A DNA stretch of 64,000 nt. It comes from Chromobacterium sinusclupearum. Lineage in GTDB: Bacteria; Pseudomonadota; Gammaproteobacteria; Burkholderiales; Chromobacteriaceae. Of this stretch, positions 50,671 through 59,701 are shown piece after piece (positions within the stretch are counted from its first letter, which is position 1; each line of letters starts with the position of its first letter). A model generated the notes under the pieces. It was not told the origin of the DNA and ran no database searches. It saw nothing but the letters and a program-made list of their open reading frames with translations. Location: contig NZ_PPTF01000085.1 in NCBI RefSeq assembly GCF_002902845.1, forward strand, positions 12,578-76,577, given 5' to 3'. The position numbers and the translations under genes are program-made.

Positions 50671-53517
50671 TTATTGGCAGGATTCGCAATCAGGGTTGTC
50701 GATGCTGCAGAACTTGGCGTCGGTGGCCGGGGTGGTGTCCACCGCGGCGGCCGGCGCGGCCTGCATCTGGCTGGATACGGCGTTCAGCTCGCCGCCGCGG
50801 CCGGTGGATTTCTCGGCGCTGGTGGCGGCCAGGGTACGCAGGTAGTAGGTGGTCTTCAGGCCACGCAACCAGGCGTGCTTGTACAGCTCGTCCAGTTTCT
50901 TGCCGGAAGCACCGGCCAGGTACAGGTTCAGCGACTGGGCCTGGTCGATCCACTTCTGGCGGCGGGAGGCCGCTTCCACCAGCCAGCGCGGGTCCAGCTC
51001 AAAGGCGGTGGCGTAGATGGCTTTCAGCTCGGCCGGCACGCGGTCGATCTGGCCCAGGCTGCCGTCGAAGTACTTCAGGTCGGCCACCATCACTTCGTCC
51101 CACAGGCCGGCGGCTTTCAGGTCGCGCACCAGGTATTCGTTGGTGACGGTGAATTCGCCGGACAGGTTGGACTTGACGAACAGGTTCTGGTACGTCGGCT
51201 CGATGGAGGCAGACACGCCGATGATGTTGGCGATGGTCGCGGTCGGGGCGATGGCCAGGCAGTTGCTGTTGCGCATGCCAAACTGCTTGATGCGCTCGCG
51301 CAGCTTGTTCCAGTCCATGCGCTCGGTGCGGTCCACTTCCAGGTAGCCGCCGCGCTCCGCCGCCAGCAGGTTGATGCTGTCGTGCGGCAGCACGCCGCGG
51401 TCCCACAGGCTGCCGCTGTACGACGGGTAGCGGCCGCGTTCTTCCGCCAGCTCGGTGGAGGCCAGGTAAGCGTAGTAGGCCACCATTTCCATGGATTCGT
51501 CGGCAAATTCCACCGCGGCGTTGGAGGCGTACGGAACGCGCTTGATGTGCAGGCAGTCCTGGAAGCCCATCACGCCCATGCCTACCGGGCGGTGCTTCAG
51601 GTTGGAGTTGCGCGCCTTCTTCACCGGGTAGAAGTTGATGTCGATCACGTTGTCCAGCATGCGCAGGGCGATGCGGATGGTGCGCTGCAGCTTTTCGCTG
51701 TCCAGGCTGCCATCGGCTTGCAGGTGCGCGGCCAGGTTGACCGAACCCAGGTTGCAGACGGCGATTTCGTCGTCGTTGGTGTTCAGCGTGATCTCAGTGC
51801 ACAGGTTGGAGCTGTGCACCACGCCCAGGTGCTGCTGCGGGCTGCGGATGTTGCACGGGTCTTTGAAGGTGATCCACGGGTGGCCGGTTTCAAACAGCAT
51901 GGTCAGCATCTTGCGCCACAGGCTCAGGGCCGGGATGCGCTTGTAGACCTTGAGTTCGCCGCGCTCGCCCTTGGCTTCGTAAGCGGTGTAGGCCTTTTCA
52001 AAGGCTTGGCCGTACAGGTCGTGCAGGTCCGGGGTTTCCGACGGGGAGAACAGGCTCCACTCGCCGCCTTCCATCACGCGCTTCATGAACAGGTCCGGAA
52101 TCCAGTTGGCGGTGTTCATGTCGTGGGTGCGGCGGCGGTCGTCGCCGGTGTTCTTGCGCAGCTCGAGGAATTCTTCGATGTCGGCGTGCCAGGTTTCCAG
52201 GTAGGCGCAGACGGCGCCCTTGCGCTTGCCCCCCTGGTTCACCGCCACGGCGGTGTCGTTGACCACTTTCAGGAACGGCACCACGCCTTGCGATTTGCCG
52301 TTGGTGCCCTTGATGTGGCTGCCCATGGCGCGCACCGGGGTCCAGTCGTTGCCCAGGCCGCCGGCGAACTTGGACAGCAGGGCGTTTTCCTTGATGCCTT
52401 CGTAGATGCCGTCCAGGTCATCGGCGATGGTGGTCAGGTAGCAGCTGGACAGCTGGCTGCGGCGGGTGCCCGAGTTGAAGAGCGTGGGCGTGGACGACAT
52501 GAAGTCGAAGCTGGACAGCACGTTGTAGAACTCGATGGCGCGGTCTTCGCGGTGCACTTCGTTCAGCGCCAGGCCCATGGCCACGCGCATGTAGAAGGCC
52601 TGCGGCATTTCGATGCGGGTGCCGTCCACGTGCAGGAAGTAGCGGTCGTACAGGGTTTGCAGGCCCAGGTAGCCGAATTGCAGGTCGCGCTCGGCGTCCA
52701 GCGCGGCGCCCAGTTTTTTCAGGTCGAACTCGGCCAGCTTTTCGTCCAGCAGTTCGGCGGCGATGCCCTTCTTGATGAAGTCGGCGAAGTAGGCCGGGTA
52801 TTGCGCGCCCATTTCGTCCTGGCTGACGGCTTCGCCCAGAATTTCCAGGCGGATGTTGCCCATCAGCAGGCGGGCGGTGACGTAGTCGTAGGCCGGGTCT
52901 TGCTCGATCATGGAGCGGGCGGCCAGGATGGCGGACTTGCCCACTTCTTCTTCCGGCACGCCGTCGTAAATGTTCTTCAGGGTTTCGGCCAGGATGGCGT
53001 CCACGTCGATGCCGACCAGGTTCTTGCTGGCGGCTTCGATATTGGCGCGCAGGCGGGCCACGTCCAGCGGCAGCTTGCGGCCGTCCTTGCGCAGCACGTT
53101 GATCTGCACGCTGGTCAGCGCCTCGCCGCGGGCGGCGCGCTCTTGCGTGCGCTGTTCGCGGTACAGCACGTAGGCGCGGGCCACGTCGTGCTCGCCAAAG
53201 CGCATCAGGGACAGTTCAACCTGGTCCTGGATGTCTTCGATATGGATGGCGCCGCCTTCCGGCTTGCGGCGCATCAGGGCGTTGACCACCTGTTCCGTCA
53301 ATTGCGCCACTTTGTCGCGGATGCTGGCCGACGTGGCGCCCTGTTGGCCCATGACGGCCAGGAAGGCCTTGGTCATGGCGATGGAGATTTTGACGGGTTC
53401 GAACGGCACCACCGCGCCATTGCGACGGATGGTCTTGTAAAGGCTGAAATCGGCTTGCGGCGCGGCGGCGCGGCCGAGTTCTGCGGCGGTTTGCCCTTCA
53501 AAGGTGGTCAGTTGCAT
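50671..53517 (-). CDS. nrdA: class Ia ribonucleotide reductase, alpha subunit
   Basis: A 948-residue R1 protein that reduces ribonucleoside diphosphates. An ATP-cone regulatory domain is at residues ~28-120 (IRRNGAVVPFEPVKISIAM). The barrel has catalytic motifs SQLSSCYLTTI (Cys) and NLCTEITLNTN with the active-site Asn/Cys/Glu set. The C-terminus ends with NPDCESCQ, the Cys pair that shuttles electrons from thioredoxin or glutaredoxin. Start at 53517 (MQLTTFEGQT); the longer frame runs into the promoter region. First gene of the nrd operon. Confidence 0.95.
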   Translation of the reverse strand: MQLTTFEGQTAAELGRAAAPQADFSLYKTIRRNGAVVPFEPVKISIAMTKAFLAVMGQQGATSASIRDKVAQLTEQVVNALMRRKPEGGAIHIEDIQDQVELSLMRFGEHDVARAYVLYREQRTQERAARGEALTSVQINVLRKDGRKLPLDVARLRANIEAASKNLVGIDVDAILAETLKNIYDGVPEEEVGKSAILAARSMIEQDPAYDYVTARLLMGNIRLEILGEAVSQDEMGAQYPAYFADFIKKGIAAELLDEKLAEFDLKKLGAALDAERDLQFGYLGLQTLYDRYFLHVDGTRIEMPQAFYMRVAMGLALNEVHREDRAIEFYNVLSSFDFMSSTPTLFNSGTRRSQLSSCYLTTIADDLDGIYEGIKENALLSKFAGGLGNDWTPVRAMGSHIKGTNGKSQGVVPFLKVVNDTAVAVNQGGKRKGAVCAYLETWHADIEEFLELRKNTGDDRRRTHDMNTANWIPDLFMKRVMEGGEWSLFSPSETPDLHDLYGQAFEKAYTAYEAKGERGELKVYKRIPALSLWRKMLTMLFETGHPWITFKDPCNIRSPQQHLGVVHSSNLCTEITLNTNDDEIAVCNLGSVNLAAHLQADGSLDSEKLQRTIRIALRMLDNVIDINFYPVKKARNSNLKHRPVGMGVMGFQDCLHIKRVPYASNAAVEFADESMEMVAYYAYLASTELAEERGRYPSYSGSLWDRGVLPHDSINLLAAERGGYLEVDRTERMDWNKLRERIKQFGMRNSNCLAIAPTATIANIIGVSASIEPTYQNLFVKSNLSGEFTVTNEYLVRDLKAAGLWDEVMVADLKYFDGSLGQIDRVPAELKAIYATAFELDPRWLVEAASRRQKWIDQAQSLNLYLAGASGKKLDELYKHAWLRGLKTTYYLRTLAATSAEKSTGRGGELNAVSSQMQAAPAAAVDTTPATDAKFCSIDNPDCESCQ

Positions 53518-53579
53518 GTATCCCTCGATAAAGAGAAGTTTAAGTCCGGCCGCGCTGCTTCTTGGCGGGCAGGTCGGCT

Positions 53580-53637
53580 TGTGGACAAATCTGTTGAAAA
53601 GCTGTGTGCGAGCTGTGGGTAAACACAATATATACCG
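53580..53637 (-). promoter_or_regulatory. nrdA promoter region with NrdR-box-like and DnaA-box-like sites
   Basis: ACACAATATATACC at 53623-53636 resembles one NrdR box (consensus near ACACWATATATWGTG, from memory), the site of the repressor that controls nrd genes when dNTP/ATP is high. TGTGGACAA (53580-53588) and TGTGGGTAA (53614-53622) each differ by one base from the DnaA box TGTGGATAA; DnaA is known to regulate nrdAB in E. coli. A second NrdR box was not found. Confidence 0.5.
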
Positions 53638-53994
53638 TCAGCAGCGCTAGGACTGCCCAAATTCTAGTGGTGGGACTGACGTAGTTCAAGTCTTGACTTT
53701 GTGCCGAAAGACGGAAAACCGCGCCGTTATTGGCTTTGCGGGCCATCGAAATTTTTCTGCAAAAAATCGGCGTCTGATGAGGGTGTCAGGAAATTGCAGA
53801 AAGATGGCGGTTGGCTAGCTGAGGGTGCTACAGATTCGGGCGGCACAAGATGTTGTGTACATGCACTGTTGCATGGCCGCTACGACCTTGGCGTAAAAAT
53901 TACGGCGGATTGCGCGCTGGGCCGCGCGCCTGCGCAAACGCCGTCTTTATGGTATTCTTGCGCGCCTTGCTCAGCCGTGACCCGTCACCCATCA
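53638..53994. other. intergenic region
   Basis: Between the divergent nrdA and the 116-residue gene. Apart from a possible promoter near 53940-53965 (TATTCTTGCGC) I see no repeats and no gene here. Confidence 0.35.
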
Positions 53995-54345
53995 ATGAAA
54001 GACCCTTGCGATCATTACACTTTCGACCTGATTGGCGGCGTCCAGAAGAAACCTGGCCGCAAGCCTCTGGGCGAGCGCGCGATGACGGTTGCGGAACGCA
54101 AGCGGCGCAGCCGGGAGCTTAGGCGCAACCGGCTGCAGGAGCTGTCGGTGACGGTGGAGCTGAGCCGCGAGGCCCAGAAGTCCTTGGACAAGATGATAGA
54201 GTGGTGGGGCGTCAGCAAGAAGGAAGCGATCAACCGCGCGTTGCTGATCGCCTGCCAGTCGCAGATGGGCCGCACCGCCAGCCTGTTTGGCTTTGAGCTG
54301 CCGCCGGAAGACAAAGCGGCCGCCCGCAAGAATAAAGACATCTGA
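53995..54345 (+). CDS. small basic protein, possible ribbon-helix-helix DNA binder
   Basis: A 116-residue basic protein. It has GRKPLGERAMTVAERKRRSRELRR, quoted in part as AMTVAERKRRSRELRR, a motif frequent in small phage and plasmid proteins, then LQELSVTVELSREAQKSLDKMI and WGVSKKEAINRALLIA. The strand-helix-helix pattern with Ser-Lys-Lys-Glu-Ala suits a ribbon-helix-helix fold. Function unknown. Its ATG at 53995 has no strong ribosome site. Immediately downstream lies the 322-bp element with terminal inverted repeats. Confidence 0.6.
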   Translation: MKDPCDHYTFDLIGGVQKKPGRKPLGERAMTVAERKRRSRELRRNRLQELSVTVELSREAQKSLDKMIEWWGVSKKEAINRALLIACQSQMGRTASLFGFELPPEDKAAARKNKDI

Positions 54346-54350
54346 GAACG

Positions 54351-54672
54351 TGTTCACGATCTTTGGGGCTTTGCATCCGCTTCGCGGATAACCGTTTTCC
54401 TTGCCGGGTCTGCCCGGCGCGCAGGGAGGGGATATTTGCTTGGCCAAATATCCCCTCCACAAGGCCACCCTGCAAGCCTGGCCTGCGGCTTCCCGCCGGG
54501 TTCCGCCAGGCCCGAGACGCGGCTGAACTCGCGATTTGCTAACGTCAAATCGCTCAAACATGCAGCCGCTTAAAACCACGGGCCTGCCACCCGACGGCAG
54601 GCTTGAAGGGACGGGAGCGCATTGAAAACGTGTTCTCCACAAGCTAGGCCCCAAAAACAAAGATCGTGAACA
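54351..54672. mobile_element. 322-bp MITE-like element with 15-bp perfect terminal inverted repeats
   Basis: TGTTCACGATCTTTG (54351-54365) and its exact complement CAAAGATCGTGAACA (54658-54672) bound the element. It has no coding capacity. Inside lie a perfect 14-bp-arm hairpin (54425-54458, arms GGAGGGGATATTTG / CAAATATCCCCTCC) and a nested palindrome (54508-54585). No target-site duplication is obvious. It follows the stop codon of the small basic protein by 5 bp. Confidence 0.65.
54508..54585. repeat. nested palindromic repeat, core copy 2
   Basis: Three stacked stems: AGGCCCG/CGGGCCT (54508-54514, 54579-54585), GCGGCTG/CAGCCGC (54519-54525, 54563-54569) and GCGATTT/AAATCGC (54531-54537, 54547-54553) around the loop GCTAACGTC. 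The loop is the exact complement of the loop in the element at 46748-46853, and TTTTAAGC and GAGCGA/GCGAGTTC words are shared. Confidence 0.75.
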
Positions 54673-54754
54673 GGCGCTAAGGCGAAAACCACTTCACTAC
54701 CGAGCCTGCTTGGAGCCCAGCCAGAGACGATTGACGCATCAATCGAATAAAAAA

Positions 54755-54784
54755 ACGCCCTGACGGCATGAGCCGGCAGGGCGT
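54755..54784 (-). terminator. rho-independent terminator of uup
   Basis: Arms ACGCCCTGACGGC and GCCGGCAGGGCGT (one mismatch) with an ATGA loop, followed on the minus strand by a run of T. It lies 23 bp past the uup stop. Confidence 0.8.
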
Positions 54785-54806
54785 TTCTGCTTGGTGGCGG
54801 GCCGGC

Positions 54807-56729
54807 CTAGCGGGCGCGTTGCTGAGCGGCTTCCAGCTCTTCCCAGCGCGCCAGCTTTTCCAGCAGCAGTTCGTCGATTTCCTCGATGCGTTGCTGCCAG
54901 GCCACCGCTTCCTTCGGCGTATCGCGGTAGCAGTTGGGGTCCAACAGCCGCTGGTTCAGATCGGCCTGTTCCGCCTCCAGCGCGCTGATCTGGTCCGGCA
55001 GGGCGGCCAGCTCGCGGGTTTCGTTGTAGGACAGCTTGCTGCGCGCGGCTTTGGGCTTGTCCTGGCGCGCTGTCGCCGCGGCCGGGGGGGCATCCTTGGC
55101 TTTTTCGGTCGGCGCCAGTTCCGCCATGCGCCGCCTGGCGTCCAGCCAGTCCTGATAGCCGCCCGGATATTCTTCCAGCCGGCCGTCTCCTTCGAAAGCG
55201 ATGACCTGGGTCACCACATTGTCGAGGAAGGCTCGGTCGTGGCTGACCAGGAACACGGTGCCGGAATACTGGGCGATCACATCCTCCAGCAACTCCAGCG
55301 TGTCGATGTCCAGATCGTTGGTCGGCTCGTCCAGCACCAGCACATTGGCCGGGCGGGTGAACAGCCGGGCCAGCAGCAAGCGGTTGCGTTCGCCGCCGGA
55401 CAAGGACTTCACCGGGCTGCGCGCGCGCTGCGGCGAGAACAGGAAGTCTTCCAGATAGCTCATCACGTGTTTCTTCACGCCGCCGATTTCGACGAAGTCG
55501 TTGCCCTGGCTGATGATGTCGGCCACGCTGGTTTCCTCGTCCAGCTGCTCGCGGAACTGGTCGAAGTAGGCGATTTCCAGCTTGGTGCCTTGCTTCACCG
55601 TGCCGGCGTCCGGCTGCAGCTCTCCCAGGATCAGCTTCAGCAGGGTGGTTTTGCCGGCGCCGTTCGGCCCGATGAGGCCGATCTTGTCGCCGCGCAGGAT
55701 GCGGGTGGTGAAGTCGCGGATCAGCGTGCGGCCTTCAAAGCCCTTGCTGACATGCTCCAGCTCCGCCACCAGCTTGCCGGAGCGCTCGCCGGCGTCCAGC
55801 TGGAAGTTCACCTGGCCGACGCGTTCGCGGCGCGAGTTGCGCTCGCGGCGGATGGCTTCCAGCCGGCGCACCCGGCCTTCGTTTCGGGTGCGGCGCGCCT
55901 CGATGCCTTTGCGTATCCACACTTCTTCCTGGGCGTGGAATTTGTCGAAAATGCGGTTTTGCTCTTCTTCTATGGCCAGCTCTTCCGCTTTGCGCGTCTG
56001 GTAGGCGGAGAAGCTGCCCGGATAGCTGCGCAGGATGCCGCGGTCCAGCTCCACGATGCGGCTGGCGACGTTGTCCAAGAAGCGGCGGTCGTGGGTGATC
56101 AGCAGCACGCTGCCGGGGAAGTTCTTGATCAGGCCTTCCAGCCATTCGATGGCGGAGACGTCCAGGTGGTTGGTCGGCTCGTCCAGCAACAGCACGTCGG
56201 GCTTGGAGGCCAGCGCGCGGGCCAGGGCCACGCGCTTTTTCCAGCCGCCGGACAGCTCGCCGATGCGCACATCCGGGTTCAGCCCCAGGTGGCTCAGCGT
56301 GGACGAGATCAGCGCGTCGAACTGCCAGCCGCCGCGGGCCTCCAGTTCGTGCTGGATGGTTTCCATCCGGGCCAGCGCTTCTTCGTGGCCGGCATTGGCT
56401 TGCGTCAGATGCTGGGTAAGCTGGTGGTATTCAGTCAGCAGCGCTTTCAGATCGCCCAGGCCTTCGGCCACGGCCTCGAACACGCTGTGCTCGGGGTTGA
56501 ATTCCGGTTCTTGCGGCACATAGGCCACCTTGACGTCGCCCTTGATGTTGACGCGGCCATCGTCCAGCGCCACCGCGCCGGCGATGCCCTTGAGCAGGGA
56601 GGATTTGCCCGCGCCGTTGCGGCCGATCAGGCCGACCGCCTCGCCCGGCTCCAGAGCGAAGTCTACGTTGTCCAGCAGCGCGTGGTGTCCGAAAGCCAGG
56701 CAGGCTTTCTCGACGGTAATCAGGGCCAT
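54807..56729 (-). CDS. uup: ABC-F ATPase Uup
   Basis: A 640-residue soluble protein with two ABC ATPase domains and no membrane part. Walker A motifs: GRNGAGKSS (~36) and GPNGAGKTT (~345); signature LSGGWKKRVALARAL and LSGGERNRLLLARL; Walker B LLLDEPTNHLD and LVLDEPTNDLD. The linker between them is charged and helical, as in ABC-F proteins acting on ribosomes. A C-terminal coiled-coil domain (ALPDQISALEAEQADLNQRL) is the mark of Uup, which also influences transposon excision in E. coli. Encoded alone, with its own terminator. Confidence 0.9.
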   Translation of the reverse strand: MALITVEKACLAFGHHALLDNVDFALEPGEAVGLIGRNGAGKSSLLKGIAGAVALDDGRVNIKGDVKVAYVPQEPEFNPEHSVFEAVAEGLGDLKALLTEYHQLTQHLTQANAGHEEALARMETIQHELEARGGWQFDALISSTLSHLGLNPDVRIGELSGGWKKRVALARALASKPDVLLLDEPTNHLDVSAIEWLEGLIKNFPGSVLLITHDRRFLDNVASRIVELDRGILRSYPGSFSAYQTRKAEELAIEEEQNRIFDKFHAQEEVWIRKGIEARRTRNEGRVRRLEAIRRERNSRRERVGQVNFQLDAGERSGKLVAELEHVSKGFEGRTLIRDFTTRILRGDKIGLIGPNGAGKTTLLKLILGELQPDAGTVKQGTKLEIAYFDQFREQLDEETSVADIISQGNDFVEIGGVKKHVMSYLEDFLFSPQRARSPVKSLSGGERNRLLLARLFTRPANVLVLDEPTNDLDIDTLELLEDVIAQYSGTVFLVSHDRAFLDNVVTQVIAFEGDGRLEEYPGGYQDWLDARRRMAELAPTEKAKDAPPAAATARQDKPKAARSKLSYNETRELAALPDQISALEAEQADLNQRLLDPNCYRDTPKEAVAWQQRIEEIDELLLEKLARWEELEAAQQRAR

Positions 56730-56862
56730 ATTCTGTGTGTCTTGCGGAATGAGGAAAATACCGGGGAGTTTACCACGTAGCCCCTATTGGCGGATGGGTC
56801 GCCTAGCCGCGGCCGGACTGATACAATGCGCGCCGAATCATCATTGCCAGAAAGGCCGCATC

Positions 56863-57219
56863 ATGTATTTCGTCGACCGCGCCGTTGCCGTCATCAAACC
56901 GAAGCAACCGTTTCTGGATTGGCTGAACCAGCTGCCGGATACCGATATGGTGGATCTGTCGCTGGACAGCCTGCGCAGCGACTGCACCGCCGTGCTGCTG
57001 CCGGAGTTCATCGAGCCGGAAGAGGGCGTCGCCCACATCGACGAGATCTGCGAGCAGCTGTTCAAGATGGAGCTGGCGTCCTGGGACGAGGACGAGAGCC
57101 ACTGGCCGCAGGATCTGTCGCTGAAGGCGTTCTGGGAGTGGTTCGATGTTGAGATCCATTCCATGGTGCTGGACAGCGTCGACGCCGACATCACCAACAG
57201 CCCGGCCAGCGAGCTGTAA
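56863..57219 (+). CDS. conserved protein of unknown function
   Basis: A 118-residue acidic protein (MYFVDRAVAVIKPKQPFLDWL; many Asp/Glu in the middle and end). No signal peptide, membrane segment or known motif. A promoter-like region lies at 56815-56830 (ATACAATGCG). It is the first of a row of co-directional genes leading to folC, 5 bp from the ygfX-like gene. I do not recognise the family. Confidence 0.7.
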   Translation: MYFVDRAVAVIKPKQPFLDWLNQLPDTDMVDLSLDSLRSDCTAVLLPEFIEPEEGVAHIDEICEQLFKMELASWDEDESHWPQDLSLKAFWEWFDVEIHSMVLDSVDADITNSPASEL

Positions 57220-57224
57220 TTTCG

Positions 57225-57686
57225 ATGCGCCGGGACCGGCCGTTGTTGCAGCCATTCGCTGTGGCGCTGCGGCCGTCCCGGTTGTGGCTGAGCCTGGTGC
57301 TGGGCGCCTTGGCCGGCTACGTCTTGCTGCTGGCTTTGTATCTGCCGGCGCGTTATCTGTTCAGCGTGCCGCTCGCGGCCTGGCTGGCCTGGCGCGCGGC
57401 GCGCGCCAACGGCTGGTGGCGGGGCGCCGCGCCGCAGCGGCTGGAAATCGATCCGCGCGGCCGGCTGTTTCTGTGCCAGTGCGGTTTGCGGCATGAGGCG
57501 GAGGTGTTGGACGACTGCTTCGTCACGCCGGCCCTGACGGTGTTGAACCTCAAGGTGGCCGGCAAGCGCCGCAGCGTGATGCTGTGGCCCGATGCGGCCG
57601 ACGCCGAATCCCGCCGCCTGCTCAGAGTGTATTTGCTGTGGTTTGAGCCGCCGCAGCCTAGCGATCAAACGGAATCCACGCCATGA
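57225..57686 (+). CDS. YgfX-like small membrane protein
   Basis: A 153-residue protein with two adjacent hydrophobic segments (LWLSLVLGALAGYVLLLALYLPARYLF, in part WLSLVLGALAGYVLLLALYL, and VPLAAWLAWRA), then a soluble C-terminal domain starting RLEIDPRGRLFLCQCG. The layout matches the YgfX (CptA) family, a membrane protein in E. coli linked to SdhE and reported to affect the cytoskeleton. No sdhE neighbour is seen here. It overlaps the folC start by 4 bp (ATGA). Confidence 0.6.
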   Translation: MRRDRPLLQPFAVALRPSRLWLSLVLGALAGYVLLLALYLPARYLFSVPLAAWLAWRAARANGWWRGAAPQRLEIDPRGRLFLCQCGLRHEAEVLDDCFVTPALTVLNLKVAGKRRSVMLWPDAADAESRRLLRVYLLWFEPPQPSDQTESTP

Positions 57687-58951
57687 CCACAAAAAAGACC
57701 CTGGACGACTGGCTGCGTTGGCAGGAAAGCCTGCACCTCAGCGCGATAGACATGGGCCTGGACCGCGTTTCGCGCGTCCGCGACGCGATGAACCTGAAGC
57801 CCGCCTGTCCGGTGATCATGGTGGCCGGCACCAATGGCAAAGGCTCCACCTGCGCCATGCTGTCCAGCATTTTCCATGCGGCGGGCTTCAAGGTCGGTGC
57901 CTATACCTCGCCGCATATCCTGCATTATAACGAGCGCATCGCCATCGACCTCAAGCCGGCCAGCGACGCGCGCATTATCGCCAGCTTCGAGGCGATAGAC
58001 GCCGCCCGCGGCGACACCACGCTGACGTATTTCGAATTCGGCACCCTGGCCGCGGTGCATAGCTTCGTCGCGGAAAAAGTCGATGTGATCATCCTGGAAG
58101 TGGGCCTGGGAGGCCGGCTGGACGCGGTCAATATCTTCGAGCCCGACGTATCCATCGTGGTCAGCGTCGATCTGGACCACCAGGCTATCCTTGGCGACAA
58201 CCGCGAGGACATCGGCTTTGAGAAGGCCGGCATCTACCGCGCCGGCAAGCCGGCCATCTGCGTCGATCCCGAGCCGCCGCGGCGCTTGCTCGACCACGCC
58301 GCCGCCATCGGCGCTGACTTGCGGCTATATGGCCGGGATTTCGGCTTTACCCGCATGGACAACCAATGGTCGTTCCGCCACGGCGAGCACGCCCGCCACG
58401 CGCTGCCGATTCCGGCGCTGCGCGGCGGCTATCAGATGGTCAACGCCTGCGGCGCGCTGGCCGTGCTGGAGGCGATCAAGGACAAGCTGCCGGTGGGCAT
58501 AGGCGCGGTCAAACAGGGGCTGGTCGAAGTGGAGTGGCCGGGGCGCTTCCAGGTGCTGCCGGGCCGTCCGGCCGTGGTGCTGGACGTGGGCCACAATCCG
58601 CACGCGGTCAAGGCCATGGCGGCGGCGCTGAAGCAGCTGCCGTATGCCGAGAATCGCTACGCCGTGTTCTCCATGCTGGCCGATAAAGACATGGCCGCCG
58701 TGATCGAGCTGGCGCGCGGCGAATTCGACCACTGGCTGGTGGCCGGGCTGGACATGCCGCGCGGCCAGAGCGGCGCAGCCATCGCCGCCGCGCTGGCGCA
58801 AGCCGGCATTGCCGACGTCAAAGCCTACGACACCGTGGCGGACGCATGGAAGGCCGCCTTATCGCAAGCCGGCGACAATGATAGAATCGTCGTTTTCGGG
58901 TCTTTCCACACCGTAGCGGAAGTGGAAGCGGCCCGGCGTCACCGGGTTTGA
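57683..58951 (+). CDS. folC: bifunctional dihydrofolate synthase / folylpolyglutamate synthase
   Basis: A 422-residue Mur-ligase-type enzyme that adds Glu to dihydropteroate and then to folates, using ATP. Motifs: VMVAGTNGKGSTCAMLSSI (P-loop), YTSPHILHYNERI (folate loop), EVGLGGRLDAVN, and VVLDVGHNPHAVKAMAAAL in the C-terminal domain. Length fits the family. It precedes dedD, cvpA and purF, the same order as in E. coli and many proteobacteria. Confidence 0.95.
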   Translation: MTTKKTLDDWLRWQESLHLSAIDMGLDRVSRVRDAMNLKPACPVIMVAGTNGKGSTCAMLSSIFHAAGFKVGAYTSPHILHYNERIAIDLKPASDARIIASFEAIDAARGDTTLTYFEFGTLAAVHSFVAEKVDVIILEVGLGGRLDAVNIFEPDVSIVVSVDLDHQAILGDNREDIGFEKAGIYRAGKPAICVDPEPPRRLLDHAAAIGADLRLYGRDFGFTRMDNQWSFRHGEHARHALPIPALRGGYQMVNACGALAVLEAIKDKLPVGIGAVKQGLVEVEWPGRFQVLPGRPAVVLDVGHNPHAVKAMAAALKQLPYAENRYAVFSMLADKDMAAVIELARGEFDHWLVAGLDMPRGQSGAAIAAALAQAGIADVKAYDTVADAWKAALSQAGDNDRIVVFGSFHTVAEVEAARRHRV

Positions 58952-58958
58952 GGAATGC

Positions 58959-59696
58959 ATGGCACTGTCCAGCCAAGATGAACTGATTTTGTTGAGAAAG
59001 CGCGCCCGCCGGCGTCTGGTGGGCGCGGTTGTATTGGTTTCCATCGCCACCGCGGTACTGTGGAAGGTAGTGGGCCATCTGCCGGAACAGCAGATGAAGC
59101 CCGAATCGATCGAAATCATGGGTGCCGCCTCCGAACCCGCCGCGTCCGCGCCGGCCGCAGCGGTCAAGCATGCCGCCTCGCAAGCGGTGGCCGAGGCCGC
59201 GCCTGCCGCTGCGTCCGCCACCGAACTGCCGGCCAATCTGTCCACCATTACCGCGCCGACGCCGCCGGCTGAGAAGCCCGCGCCAGCTGCCGTGGCGCCC
59301 GCGCCCAAAGCCGAACCCAAGCCGCAGCCGGCCAAGCCGGAAGCCAAGCCCGAGCGCAAGCCGGAAGCGCCCAAAACGGAAAGCAAGCCGCGCCAGGCGG
59401 ACCCGGCGGCGATTCTGGAGGGCCGTTTCGATCCCGACGCCCACGCCGTCAAGAGCGAGCCGGCGCACGGAAAATCCGTGATCCAGCTGGCGGCCTTGTC
59501 CGATCAGGCCAAAGTCGACGCCTTGCGCGGCAAGTTGTCGGCCATCGGCGTGACCGCCCACTTTTCCAAGGTGCAGACCAGCAAGGGTGAAGTGACGCGG
59601 GTGCGCGTCGGCCCCTTCGCCAGCCAGGCCGAGGCGCAGCAGGCGCTGCAGAAGCTGGCGCACGCCGGCATCAACGGCATCATCATCAATAAGTAG
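58959..59696 (+). CDS. dedD: SPOR-domain cell-division protein DedD
   Basis: A 245-residue protein: one membrane helix (residues ~19-36, RRLVGAVVLVSIATAVLW), a Pro/Ala/Lys-rich periplasmic linker, and a C-terminal SPOR domain (VIQLAALSDQAKVDALRGKL ... GEVTRVRVGPFASQAEAQQALQKL). SPOR domains bind denuded peptidoglycan at the division site. Ribosome site GAGGAA, 7 bp after folC. The domain order and context fit DedD. Confidence 0.88.
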   Translation: MALSSQDELILLRKRARRRLVGAVVLVSIATAVLWKVVGHLPEQQMKPESIEIMGAASEPAASAPAAAVKHAASQAVAEAAPAAASATELPANLSTITAPTPPAEKPAPAAVAPAPKAEPKPQPAKPEAKPERKPEAPKTESKPRQADPAAILEGRFDPDAHAVKSEPAHGKSVIQLAALSDQAKVDALRGKLSAIGVTAHFSKVQTSKGEVTRVRVGPFASQAEAQQALQKLAHAGINGIIINK

Positions 59697-59701
59697 CCGC
59701 C

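Noticed and set aside
50674-53622. 982-codon open frame on the plus strand opposite nrdA
   Set aside because: It is a shadow of the GC-rich nrdA coding pattern; composition is Gln/Val/His/Gly-rich without any domain, and nrdA is certain.
54768-56780. 670-codon open frame opposite uup
   Set aside because: Antisense shadow of uup; no domain, and overlaps the uup terminator.
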